Positions 33,653 through 41,192 of a stretch of DNA of 41,454 bases are shown piece by piece. Every line of letters begins with the position of its first letter. The stretch's first letter is position 1. A program made the translations under genes and the position numbers. The notes below the pieces were generated by a model. The model was not told where the DNA came from, did not search any database, and saw only the letters and a list, made by a program, of their open reading frames with translations. This DNA comes from Gammaproteobacteria bacterium (GTDB lineage Bacteria > Pseudomonadota > Gammaproteobacteria > Pseudomonadales > Azotimanducaceae), in contig VYDB01000126.1 of the NCBI GenBank assembly GCA_009843635.1, positions 1 through 41,454 of the forward strand. The letters are read 5' to 3'.

Positions 33653-34939
33653 ATGAGCGCGGAACGGCAAACGGCGGAAACAGCGAGGCGTGAAACCCTT
33701 GATCGGCGGTTTGTCGATGTTTTCGCGGGCTGCGGTGGCCTCAGTCTCGGCTTGAAGCGGGCGGGCTGGCAGGGTGTGCTCGCGGTCGAAAAAGATCCGA
33801 TGGCCTTCGAGACGCTGGACGCGAATTTCCCCCCGAACAGCGAACCCTGGTCCTACGACTGGCCAAGTAGCATTGAGCGGGTGGCTTGGGACATCGAGGA
33901 TCTATTGAGGAACAAGACCGAGGCGCTGAAAGCGCTTGCGGGACAGGTCGAACTGCTCGCTGGTGGGCCGCCGTGCCAAGGATTTTCCGTGGCGGGACGC
34001 CGTCGCAGGGACGACCCGCGTAATGGGTTAGTAGGCGCGTACGTGGAGTTGGTGTCGTTGTTGCGCCCGAAACTTGTTTTGATGGAGAACGTGCGGGGAT
34101 TTGCGGCAGCATTTAAGTGCGATGCAACAGACACCAAAACGAACTTTGCGACTGAGGTGGAGGAGCAGCTTAGTCGGGACTACGATGTCGCGACGGCGAT
34201 ATTGCGTGCAAGCGACTTCGGAGTTCCGCAACTGAGGCCGAGGTTCATTCTCGTCGGCGCGGCGAAGGAACTTGATTGCAGTGCACAGATCGAGGGGTTC
34301 TTCGAGGAGTTGCAGGCCGACGCCGTGGGGTTCCTTAATCAGCGAGGACTGTCGCGCGAGACTACATCTCGGGACGCGATTAGCGACCTTGAGGTGACTC
34401 GAAACGGCACGGTGGCGAGCCCGGATACGACCGGGTTCGAGGCGACTGGGTACAAAGAACCCAAGACTGCCTACCAACGAGCAATGCACCGCGGCTGTAT
34501 AGGATCCCCGTCGGACTTGCGGCTGGCGAGGCACCGGGAATCCACAACGGCACGGTTCGAGGCGATCATCGAAGCATCGCGCGAAGAGGGACGCCTCAAC
34601 ATGACAGTGTCGCCCGAGACGAAAAGGGCGCACGGGATCAAGAAGGCGGCGATACGTGTGTTGGATCCTCTGCGGCCGGCCCCGACAGTCACCAGCCTGC
34701 CCGACGATCTCATCCACTATTCGGAGCCGCGCACACTGACAGTTCGTGAGAACGCTCGGTTGCAGTCGTTCCCGGACTGGTTTTCGTTTCGTGGCAAGTA
34801 CACGACCGGGGGGGACCGCAGGGTCAGGGAGGTTCCGCGATTCACCCAGGTTGCCAACGCGGTGCCGCCGCTGCTCGCGGAGCAGCTAGGCGAACGTCTC
34901 ATGAAGCTCTTTGGTGAGGCTACGAGAAGTAGTTCCTGA
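33653..34939 (+). CDS. DNA (cytosine-5)-methyltransferase
   Basis: SAM-dependent C5-cytosine methyltransferase, 428 residues. Motif I FVDVFAGCGGLSLGL (20-34), motif IV GGPPCQGFS with catalytic C108, motif VI LMENVRGF (145-147 ENV), motif VIII PQLRPRFILVG and motif X QVANAVPPLLAEQLGE are all intact. The target-recognition region, about 220-340, is poorly conserved, so specificity is unknown. The ATG at 33653 has AGGTGG about 10 nt upstream. No cognate type II endonuclease is adjacent. Instead its 3' end overlaps the convergent receiver/HEPN gene by 20 nt, which suggests that the methylase is the self-marking partner of that module. Confidence 0.93.
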   Translation: MSAERQTAETARRETLDRRFVDVFAGCGGLSLGLKRAGWQGVLAVEKDPMAFETLDANFPPNSEPWSYDWPSSIERVAWDIEDLLRNKTEALKALAGQVELLAGGPPCQGFSVAGRRRRDDPRNGLVGAYVELVSLLRPKLVLMENVRGFAAAFKCDATDTKTNFATEVEEQLSRDYDVATAILRASDFGVPQLRPRFILVGAAKELDCSAQIEGFFEELQADAVGFLNQRGLSRETTSRDAISDLEVTRNGTVASPDTTGFEATGYKEPKTAYQRAMHRGCIGSPSDLRLARHRESTTARFEAIIEASREEGRLNMTVSPETKRAHGIKKAAIRVLDPLRPAPTVTSLPDDLIHYSEPRTLTVRENARLQSFPDWFSFRGKYTTGGDRRVREVPRFTQVANAVPPLLAEQLGERLMKLFGEATRSSS

Positions 34940-35846
34940 CCTCGGCGCAAACTGTTTCCAGCGCTGATCGTTGTTCTCGCAGCGTACGGCGAAACTCGGC
35001 CATCCATTGGTCGTTAATCGTGACGGTTGATCCAGGTAGGCTGGACTGCAAGGTAATGGTGCCTTCGTCGTCGACCTCCTTGGCATGTGCCAGCATGTTC
35101 CGTTTGTGGATCACTTCGCTCTCGTAGGAGTCCAAGGCAGCCATGTCCGGTCTCGTGGACATCGTTTTGCAGACGCGCTTGAGAGCCCAGTACTTGTGCA
35201 CAGAAGAGAACAGGCGGGCGTCGCGGATCAGGCCGACGATTCCCCGTTCGCTGACTACTTTGTCGACGCTCTGGGAGGACTCCTCCATGGATTTCTTGAC
35301 CCGAGTGGCAGTTCGCTGCGCCGCTTTATTGAGAGCCTCTCCAGCAGACTGGAACGTGGCCGCGAGCGTGTCTTCCATGATGAGGTCCATCTCCGCGATC
35401 TCTGCCATGGCTATCCCGCGCATGTGGTTGAGGTCGACGGCCTTGCCAATGACGGTGTCGGCGAGCCCGACAAGAGCTTCGTCGAGTTCTTCGCGGGACG
35501 CGACGAAGACGCCCTCGACTTGGGCGCTTGCGAGTTGCTCATGGAGGTTTACGGATCGGTCTGAATAGAACACCATGTCGGTGTACTCCAATTCGGTGCG
35601 AATAGTGGATGCCATATCGCCGCCATGGAAGTGCTTGCTTCCGAGTTGGTAGTCGACGGCGACGAGATCGAACTCCTTTCCGTGATCACGCGACAGGGTA
35701 CGGACTTCGTCTACCGAGACTATCGGGGGAGCCTCGGTAGCGAGCTCGAACCCATTTTCTTCGAGGTAGTCGCGCAATGTCATGAGTGCCTGCGCGATGC
35801 TGTCCGGATCGTCGTCGATGAGAAGCAGGCTGAATCTGAGCTTCAT
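34920..35846 (-). CDS. Receiver domain protein with HEPN-like C-terminal domain
   Basis: 308 residues. The N-terminal domain (1 to about 125) is a response-regulator receiver: acidic cluster D11-D13 (LLIDDDPDS), phospho-acceptor D65 (LVAVDYQLGS) and a Ser in VFYSDRS. The usual late Lys is not clear (VFVASREE). A helical middle (140-200) leads to an all-helical C-terminus containing HKRNMLAHAKE. Its R249-x4-H254 matches the Rx4-6H active-site motif of HEPN RNases. There is no DNA-binding domain, so an effector rather than a transcription factor is likely. ATG overlaps the ATPase stop by 4 nt (ATGA, 35843-35846), so it is the coupled partner of that sensor. The HEPN call rests on motif and helix pattern only. 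Confidence 0.7.
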   Translation of the reverse strand: MKLRFSLLLIDDDPDSIAQALMTLRDYLEENGFELATEAPPIVSVDEVRTLSRDHGKEFDLVAVDYQLGSKHFHGGDMASTIRTELEYTDMVFYSDRSVNLHEQLASAQVEGVFVASREELDEALVGLADTVIGKAVDLNHMRGIAMAEIAEMDLIMEDTLAATFQSAGEALNKAAQRTATRVKKSMEESSQSVDKVVSERGIVGLIRDARLFSSVHKYWALKRVCKTMSTRPDMAALDSYESEVIHKRNMLAHAKEVDDEGTITLQSSLPGSTVTINDQWMAEFRRTLREQRSALETVCAEVRNYFS

Positions 35847-38170
35847 TGTGGCACTCTCAGGACTAGATGGGCACCGCCTAGTTCGTCCGAGTACGGATCA
35901 CTGTACGGCTGCAAAACGCCGCCGAGGCCTTCTATGACCTGCCTGACGTGATGGAGACCGAGCCCAGAACCGTTGGTTGTGGTTACGCCCTTATCGAGTG
36001 CGCTGTCCAGCGGTTCGAGCGAGGTGTCCCAACCACTCCCGTTGTCTGCAGCGTGGATGACAAGCTCGCGGTGTGGTTGCGTTGACACCTCTATCGAGAA
36101 GTGAATGGTGGATGCGTGGGCTCGCCTTGCGTTGGAGACTAGATTGTCGATCACGATGCCGATGTCGATCGGGCGGAAGGACTTTTTGAATGAAGCGGTG
36201 GCCCGGTCAACGGTGACCTGGAGGCCTTGTGGTGCCCAGATTGATGAGATATTGAGAATATAGTCTGCTAGGTAGACGGCGAGATCCGCGTCCATCTCGG
36301 TGGACTGGTGCCGGTAGCCACCCTTGGTGGCGAAGCGGGCAGCCGTAATGATCTGGCTGTTCCTGTACGCGACTTGCTCGAGGAAGTCGATCCAGTCGGC
36401 TTTGGAGAGAGGGGAACTGCGGCGAAGCTTGCCCATCATGCGGCGCACGCCATTGTGTACGTCGGATGCGAGCATCAGTATTTGATGGTGGAGGTTGAGT
36501 ATGGTGTCCTCGTCGAGGGAGGCTGCGGCGACGAGGAACCGATTGCGCTCCTCGGTCTGGGCTACCTTCTGCTCAAGGCTCGCTGCGCGTTCGTCGGCTC
36601 TCGCGTACGCAGCGAGGGCGTCGGCTTTGGCCGTTTCTAGTTCGCGGATGCGGCGGTTGGCTTCGTCGACCTTGTCGACGAGCGCTTGGTCGCCCGTGGC
36701 CTCGGCGAGCAGCTCGAGCGCCTTAAGGGAAGACTCGAAAAGAGAGGATTTCTCGTCGACGATACGGACCAGCTCGGGGTTGTAGTTGACGAGTTCAAGG
36801 CCACGCGTGCCGGCCATGCGCGATACGAGCTGCGTGATACGTGCGCTGCTGTCGTCGAGGCGCATACGGGAGGCGTCGGATCGGTTCTTGTCGTATTTGT
36901 CCTTCCAAGTGATGTCGACAACGTAGCGCTCGAGGCGGCGAACGCATTTGTCGCGAACGCAATCGATTAGCTGTTGCACTTGCGGTGTGTGAATCAAGCC
37001 ATCCCTGCTCGTGGTCTCATTGAAGCCCTCGGCACCTTCAATTTGAACACGACCGATCAGGTCGCGGGTGCCGAGGAAACGCCTGACGCCCTGCTGATGG
37101 CGCCGGTCGAGACCGAAGAAGTCGTTGGCTTCGGCACCAATTGGGAAGACCCGGAAACCGTTTCGGAACAGGAGTATTGAGCCGAACTGCACGCTAGGAA
37201 GGCCCATACGCCGGGCGAAGACCTGCTTCGCGCTGCGGTTGAGGAAGTAAATCTCGGCTTCGAGGTTCGCGCTCGTCAGACTGGAATAGGGATTGGCCTC
37301 GCGGGTCTCATAGATCGTCTCGCCCCTGTCGTGGAACCAGGTGGTCAATACGTCGTCGGCGTGGATTTTCACTAGGATGGAGGTGGTTTTTCCCTTGAGA
37401 ACTTCCAGAATCGTGTTATTGATCGGGCCATTGATGACGGGTAAGGACTCGTCGTAAGCTTCAGGCGCAGAGTCCTCAAGCAGCCCTGCCTTGTGCTGTA
37501 TGGCTTGATCCTGCTCTAGCTCTGAAGGGGCGTCAATGATGATCCGAAAGTCGTCGCTGTCGCTCTTGAAGGGGTTGATTAGCTTGGCGAGCTCTCTTCG
37601 CAGGCCGAGGAGGCTGTCGCGGTCCCAAGTGGACCTTAGCCCTTGGATTTCAAGTATGGTGCCAGTCGGCCCAGCGTATTGAGCGATGTAGTCAAGGAAT
37701 TCGTCCCGTTCGTCGAGGGAAACGCCGATGTCGCCGAACTCGCGTTTGGCATCCTCCTCGTAAAGTGTCCAGTCGACGGTCAGCACCTGAACGCGGTGGC
37801 CCTTGGCGCGGGAGTGCAACGTGAGCATATGGCCAAGACGGTCGCAGGAAAAGCGGCCGACGCCTTTGGCGCCCGCATAGGCGTGACGGCGCCGCTGCCC
37901 GATGTCGTGGCGATAGTCTAGGTCCTCTGTTCCGTCTCTTTTGGCGGAGTAGGCGACAAAAAGCCACTTCGCCGTGATGTCGTCGTGGGACATGCCTTTG
38001 CCGTCGTCCGCTATGATGATTTTGTCCTGAAGGAAGACAACCTGGACGGAACGAGCATGCGCGTCGAACGAGTTTTTGACGAGCTCGAAAACGGCAACGT
38101 AGTCGTTGGTGATCAGGCCTTGGCCGATCAGGTCCTTCAGACCAGCGCTTACCCGGAATGGGCGGGTCAC
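35843..38170 (-). CDS. Double GHKL ATPase, Hsp90/MORC-like plus histidine-kinase-like
   Basis: 775 residues. The N-terminal GHKL domain resembles Hsp90/MORC-type ATPases: ELVKNSFDAHA (29-39, Asn/Asp of the N box), IADDGKGM (53-60) and GAKGVGRFS (100-108). A transducer-like region runs to about 480. A coiled coil (about 495-545) leads to a helical hairpin with LHHQILMLASDVHNG (possible phospho-His 561 or 562). A second, histidine-kinase-like GHKL domain has IDNLVSNARRAHA (674-686), AADNGSGW (707-714) and NGSGLGLHHVRQVIEGLGG. There is no membrane segment, so it is a cytoplasmic sensor. GTG start at 38170 with weak ribosome-binding site. It is coupled to the receiver/HEPN gene. I infer phosphotransfer to that protein's D65. 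Confidence 0.85.
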   Translation of the reverse strand: MTRPFRVSAGLKDLIGQGLITNDYVAVFELVKNSFDAHARSVQVVFLQDKIIIADDGKGMSHDDITAKWLFVAYSAKRDGTEDLDYRHDIGQRRRHAYAGAKGVGRFSCDRLGHMLTLHSRAKGHRVQVLTVDWTLYEEDAKREFGDIGVSLDERDEFLDYIAQYAGPTGTILEIQGLRSTWDRDSLLGLRRELAKLINPFKSDSDDFRIIIDAPSELEQDQAIQHKAGLLEDSAPEAYDESLPVINGPINNTILEVLKGKTTSILVKIHADDVLTTWFHDRGETIYETREANPYSSLTSANLEAEIYFLNRSAKQVFARRMGLPSVQFGSILLFRNGFRVFPIGAEANDFFGLDRRHQQGVRRFLGTRDLIGRVQIEGAEGFNETTSRDGLIHTPQVQQLIDCVRDKCVRRLERYVVDITWKDKYDKNRSDASRMRLDDSSARITQLVSRMAGTRGLELVNYNPELVRIVDEKSSLFESSLKALELLAEATGDQALVDKVDEANRRIRELETAKADALAAYARADERAASLEQKVAQTEERNRFLVAAASLDEDTILNLHHQILMLASDVHNGVRRMMGKLRRSSPLSKADWIDFLEQVAYRNSQIITAARFATKGGYRHQSTEMDADLAVYLADYILNISSIWAPQGLQVTVDRATASFKKSFRPIDIGIVIDNLVSNARRAHASTIHFSIEVSTQPHRELVIHAADNGSGWDTSLEPLDSALDKGVTTTNGSGLGLHHVRQVIEGLGGVLQPYSDPYSDELGGAHLVLRVPQ

Positions 38171-38534
38171 GATGTGGGTGGCCTGGGATGATGGCGAGAC
38201 AGCGTCGAGAAGCGATGCGAGCGCGTCAAGGCGGATTCTTGGCGGGTGCCGTAGAGAGTAGGTAGGGATTGCATTCTTGGGCGCAGTTGGAGATAGGACC
38301 TATAGGCCTTGGGCCGCAGCTTGGTCGATGGACATGGGGCAAAGGGTTCTATGAGGGATTGCGAAACTATAGCATTCTTGGATGGTGAGGCGGCCACTTT
38401 CCGGACGAATTGGGCGGCGTTGTCGGGCGTGGTGGTAGAGGCTAGGACAGCAGATAACCGCGAACGGATGGGAGCAGTACCTCGTGCTCAATTTCGACCC
38501 GGCACGCGACATCACATTCCGTCTAGTCTGTTGA
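38171..38534. other. Intergenic region between hsdM and the GHKL gene
   Basis: 364 nt with only short frames lacking family features. Both flanking genes are on minus, so a promoter for the GHKL/receiver pair should lie here. I saw TATAGT on the minus strand (38366-38371) without an acceptable -35. No terminator with a U-run after hsdM is obvious. The gap separates the signalling module from the type I locus and argues for independent transcription. Confidence 0.5.
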
Positions 38535-40016
38535 CTATCGGCGCTCGTCTCCCACCACAGCCCCAAACCTAGCCAAGGCTACCCGCAAATTCTCAACAAT
38601 CTTACCCGCCAGCACTTGGGGCTCTGGCAAACTTTCCAGATCGGTCATAGACGCATCCTTCAGCCAAAACACATCAAGGCTGGCCCTATCGCGCTGTAGA
38701 AGCTCTTCCCGCGAATAGGCGCGCCATCGGCCGTCCGGGGTGTCCTCGCTCCAAGTCGGTTCCCGGACGTGGCGGTTTTCCGGCTTGTAGCACGCCACGA
38801 AATCCTCAAGGTGGGCATAGGTCAGCGGTTTCTGCTTGAGGGTGTGATGCACGTTGGTGCGGTAGTCGTAGTACCAGACTTTCGAGCTTTGCGGGTCGGG
38901 ACTGGCAGGGCGGTTGTCGAAGAAGATGACGTTTGCTTTGACGTCCTTGGCATAGAAGATGCCGGTGGGCAGCCGCAGGATGGTGTGCAGGTCGGTGGTT
39001 TCAAGCAGCTTGCGGCGGATGGTCTCGCCCGCACCGTCCTCGAACAGCACGTTGTCGGGGACCACCACACCTGCCCGTCCGGTGGTTTTCAGCATGGTGC
39101 GGATATGCTGGACGAAGTTGAGTTGCTTGTTCGAGGTCGTGGCCCAGAAGTCCTGGCGGTTGTAGGTGAGGTCGTCGGTTTCCTGTTCGCCCTCGGCATT
39201 CGTGAAGCTCAGGGCGCTCTTCTTACCGAACGGCGGATTGGCCAGCACGTAGTCGAACGTCTCTGCGGACGGTGAAATGAGGGCGTCCGCTGGTGAAATC
39301 GCCGTCTCGCCGGTCATTTCGCCGATGCCGTGGAGTAGCAGGTTCATCAGGCAGAGACGGCGGGTGCCCGCCACGATTTCGTTGCCGTGGAAGGTTGAGC
39401 GCTTCAGGAACTTCTTTTTGTCCCTGTCGAGCGAACAATTGTCCGGGTCGGCGAGGAAGTCGTGCGCGGCGAGGAAGAAGCCGCCGGTTCCGCAGGCGGG
39501 ATCGGCGATCGTCTTGCCGGGTTCGGGGCGCACGCAGGCCACCATGGCGCGGATCAGGGCGCGGGGGGTGAAGTACTGACCCGCGCCGGACTTCGTATCC
39601 TCTGCGTTGCGTTCCAGAAGCCCCTCGTAGATGTCGCCCTTCACGTCGGCGCCGAGCATCACCCAGTTGGTGCCGTCCACCATGTCGATCAGCCGGAAGA
39701 GCTTGGCCGGGTCGGTGATCTTGTTTTGCGCCTTGGCGAAGACCTGGCCAAGCATGCCTTTCTGCTGGCCAAGGTGGCGGAGCAGGGCGACGTAGTGTTC
39801 TTCAAGCGCAGCACCCCGGCGGGCGGTTAGGCTTAACCAGTCGTGGCCTTCCGGAATGCCGACATCCCGGTTGTAGGGTGGCCTGCTGTATTCGTCCGCC
39901 ATTTTGAGGAAGATCAGGTAGGTGAGCTGCTCAAGGTAGTCGCCGTAGCCCACGCCATCGTCGCGCAGCGTGGTGCAGAAACTCCAGACCTTGGAGACGA
40001 TGGAAGCGGTGGTCAT
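38535..40016 (-). CDS. hsdM: HsdM, type I restriction-modification DNA methyltransferase subunit
   Basis: N6-adenine methyltransferase subunit of a type I system, 493 residues. The helical N-terminal domain (FCTTLRDDGVGYGDYLEQLTYLIFLKMADE) precedes the catalytic domain with AGQYFTPRALI, motif I ADPACGTGGFF (171-181) and motif IV NPPFG (260-264). It should need HsdS for specificity. The ATG overlaps the stop of the upstream small ORF by 4 nt. Downstream is the 364-nt gap, not hsdS or hsdR; hsdS lies upstream beyond fic. Confidence 0.95.
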   Translation of the reverse strand: MTTASIVSKVWSFCTTLRDDGVGYGDYLEQLTYLIFLKMADEYSRPPYNRDVGIPEGHDWLSLTARRGAALEEHYVALLRHLGQQKGMLGQVFAKAQNKITDPAKLFRLIDMVDGTNWVMLGADVKGDIYEGLLERNAEDTKSGAGQYFTPRALIRAMVACVRPEPGKTIADPACGTGGFFLAAHDFLADPDNCSLDRDKKKFLKRSTFHGNEIVAGTRRLCLMNLLLHGIGEMTGETAISPADALISPSAETFDYVLANPPFGKKSALSFTNAEGEQETDDLTYNRQDFWATTSNKQLNFVQHIRTMLKTTGRAGVVVPDNVLFEDGAGETIRRKLLETTDLHTILRLPTGIFYAKDVKANVIFFDNRPASPDPQSSKVWYYDYRTNVHHTLKQKPLTYAHLEDFVACYKPENRHVREPTWSEDTPDGRWRAYSREELLQRDRASLDVFWLKDASMTDLESLPEPQVLAGKIVENLRVALARFGAVVGDERR

Positions 40017-40570
40017 TTGCGGGAATCCCGGATCTGTAGGGCTAGGGTTTCCCCCGCAGGCATACGGCGGTAGTGCTGATTGCAGCTATTGGGCCTGCCC
40101 GGCAGGGTCAATTCGCCTTGGAGCCTGCCGACTAGCCATGTTAGGCGTTCGGCAACTCGGAGGGGCGGCGCGGGGTAGTGTATGTTTTCCAATTGGTTAT
40201 CTTGCTGGGTGACTTGGTCGGTGACTTGGTCACTACCTTGGTCGGTCAATGATTCTTTTTCATTATCTTTCAATAAGTTATATTGTACGGCATCTTGTTC
40301 GGTGCTGGCCCCATGTTCACGGATGTCATCCGCGTTTCCAAGAGTTGGCTTCTCCGCGAGCCCATCGTATTGCGTGGCCTCTCGAGGAGTGGGGGCGATC
40401 AAATCCTGATGGGCTACAATGACGCCATGAAACGCAAACCGCTCTCCGAAACCAATCCTCACCTGCGCAACTCTCCGGAGGCGATGCGGCGGCGGATTCG
40501 AAGCGTGGCCAGTTCGACGGCGATAGAGACGGGCGAGTCCGTGCAGGTCATTGAAGCAAAGCTCAGGCAA
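40013..40570 (-). pseudogene. Probable relict of an ATP-binding protein's C-terminal domain
   Basis: The frame of up to 185 codons starts only at a TTG and has a poor first half that overlaps the opposite-strand ORF at 40427-40606. The second half looks like real protein: SDQVTDQVTQQDNQ, WLVGRLQGELTLPGRPNSCNQHYRR. That combination (a TDQVTDQV stretch, then a winged-helix end with DKPNSRLQ-YR-like residues) is typical of the C-terminus of AAA_4/RecG-like ATP-binding proteins, which I recall near type I loci. The ATPase part is missing. DNA at about 40180-40290 is unusually AT-rich and has short TTGGTC repeats. The stop overlaps the hsdM start, so it may survive as a translated leader. Confidence 0.4.
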
Positions 40571-40606
40571 CTGCGCACTTCCCCGCCTCGCGTAACGCTA
40601 GGCTGA
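40427..40606 (+). CDS. Small basic protein with SSTAIET motif, overlapping fic antisense
   Basis: 59 residues beginning MKRKPLSETNPHLRN and containing RSVASSTAIETGESVQV. It resembles a recurrent family of short proteins (ETNPYLRDP...SSxAIEG) often left unannotated. SSTAIE is close to the S/T-xxx-E-G/N inhibitory helix that restrains Fic enzymes, with Thr in place of the last Gly/Asn. It is encoded on plus and overlaps the end of fic by 44 nt tail to tail. ATG at 40427; the ribosome-binding site is weak, and an upstream in-frame ATG at 40409 is possible. An antitoxin role is inference. Confidence 0.5.
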   Translation: MKRKPLSETNPHLRNSPEAMRRRIRSVASSTAIETGESVQVIEAKLRQLRTSPPRVTLG

Positions 40607-41192
40607 CGAGCCCTTTCAACGGCTCATAATCGCTCATGCCTGTCTGAATGCAGGCGAAATACTCCTCCCTGTGCTCGTCCCATGAAGTGAAGTCCAATTC
40701 GCGCCAACCTGCCATCACATTGGCTAGCAGGCGCGACAGTCGCCCGTTTCCTTCGCGAAACGGATGAATCAGTATCAGTTCAACGTGGACAACAGCAATG
40801 GCTTCGATGAGCCTCTCTTCCGACCTACCTTGGCAAGGTGTGTGTACGGGCAGAATTTTCTCGTCGAGATGGCCCATCAACCGCTCGATTTGAGCAGTGG
40901 CAGCGAATTGGAAATCTCCCTTGGCCATGTTGAGGGTGCGATACCGACCCGCCCAATCATAGACATTGATCAGCCAGCGGCGATGCCATTCGGTGATGTC
41001 GGCGACGGTAATGGCTTGGTCGGCCGCAACCGAGTTGAATGTCTCTTCGTAGAGTCGATTCAGCAGATCGAGTTCGACTTCGTTCATTTCCACCGGGTCG
41101 GAGATGCCAAGCTTGTTGGCCAGCAAGCGACCGTTCGAAGCGGGCTGGAACTGCGTTTCAATGTTGCCCGCAGTGTCGTAGCGGTCGTTCAC
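40563..41192 (-). CDS. Fic domain protein, putative nucleotidyl/AMP transferase
   Basis: 209 residues with a complete Fic core: HPFREGNGRLSR at 143-154 (catalytic H143, phosphate-binding loop GNGR) preceded by the flap region and the helix DITEWHRRWLINVYDWAGRYR. Such enzymes usually transfer AMP from ATP to hydroxyl groups of target proteins. No S/T-xxx-E-G/N inhibitory motif is evident in the N-terminal helix, so restraint may come from another protein. GTG start overlapping the hsdS stop by 4 nt (GTGA), so it is translated with the restriction operon. The target is unknown. Confidence 0.92.
   Translation of the reverse strand: MNDRYDTAGNIETQFQPASNGRLLANKLGISDPVEMNEVELDLLNRLYEETFNSVAADQAITVADITEWHRRWLINVYDWAGRYRTLNMAKGDFQFAATAQIERLMGHLDEKILPVHTPCQGRSEERLIEAIAVVHVELILIHPFREGNGRLSRLLANVMAGWRELDFTSWDEHREEYFACIQTGMSDYEPLKGLVSLALREAGKCAVA

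Noticed and set aside
34717-35007. Minus ORF between the methylase and receiver genes
   Set aside because: It is antisense to the conserved end of the methyltransferase and lacks family similarity.
38309-38572. Short ORFs on both strands in the hsdM-GHKL gap
   Set aside because: No recognisable motif, poor composition and no ribosome-binding site.
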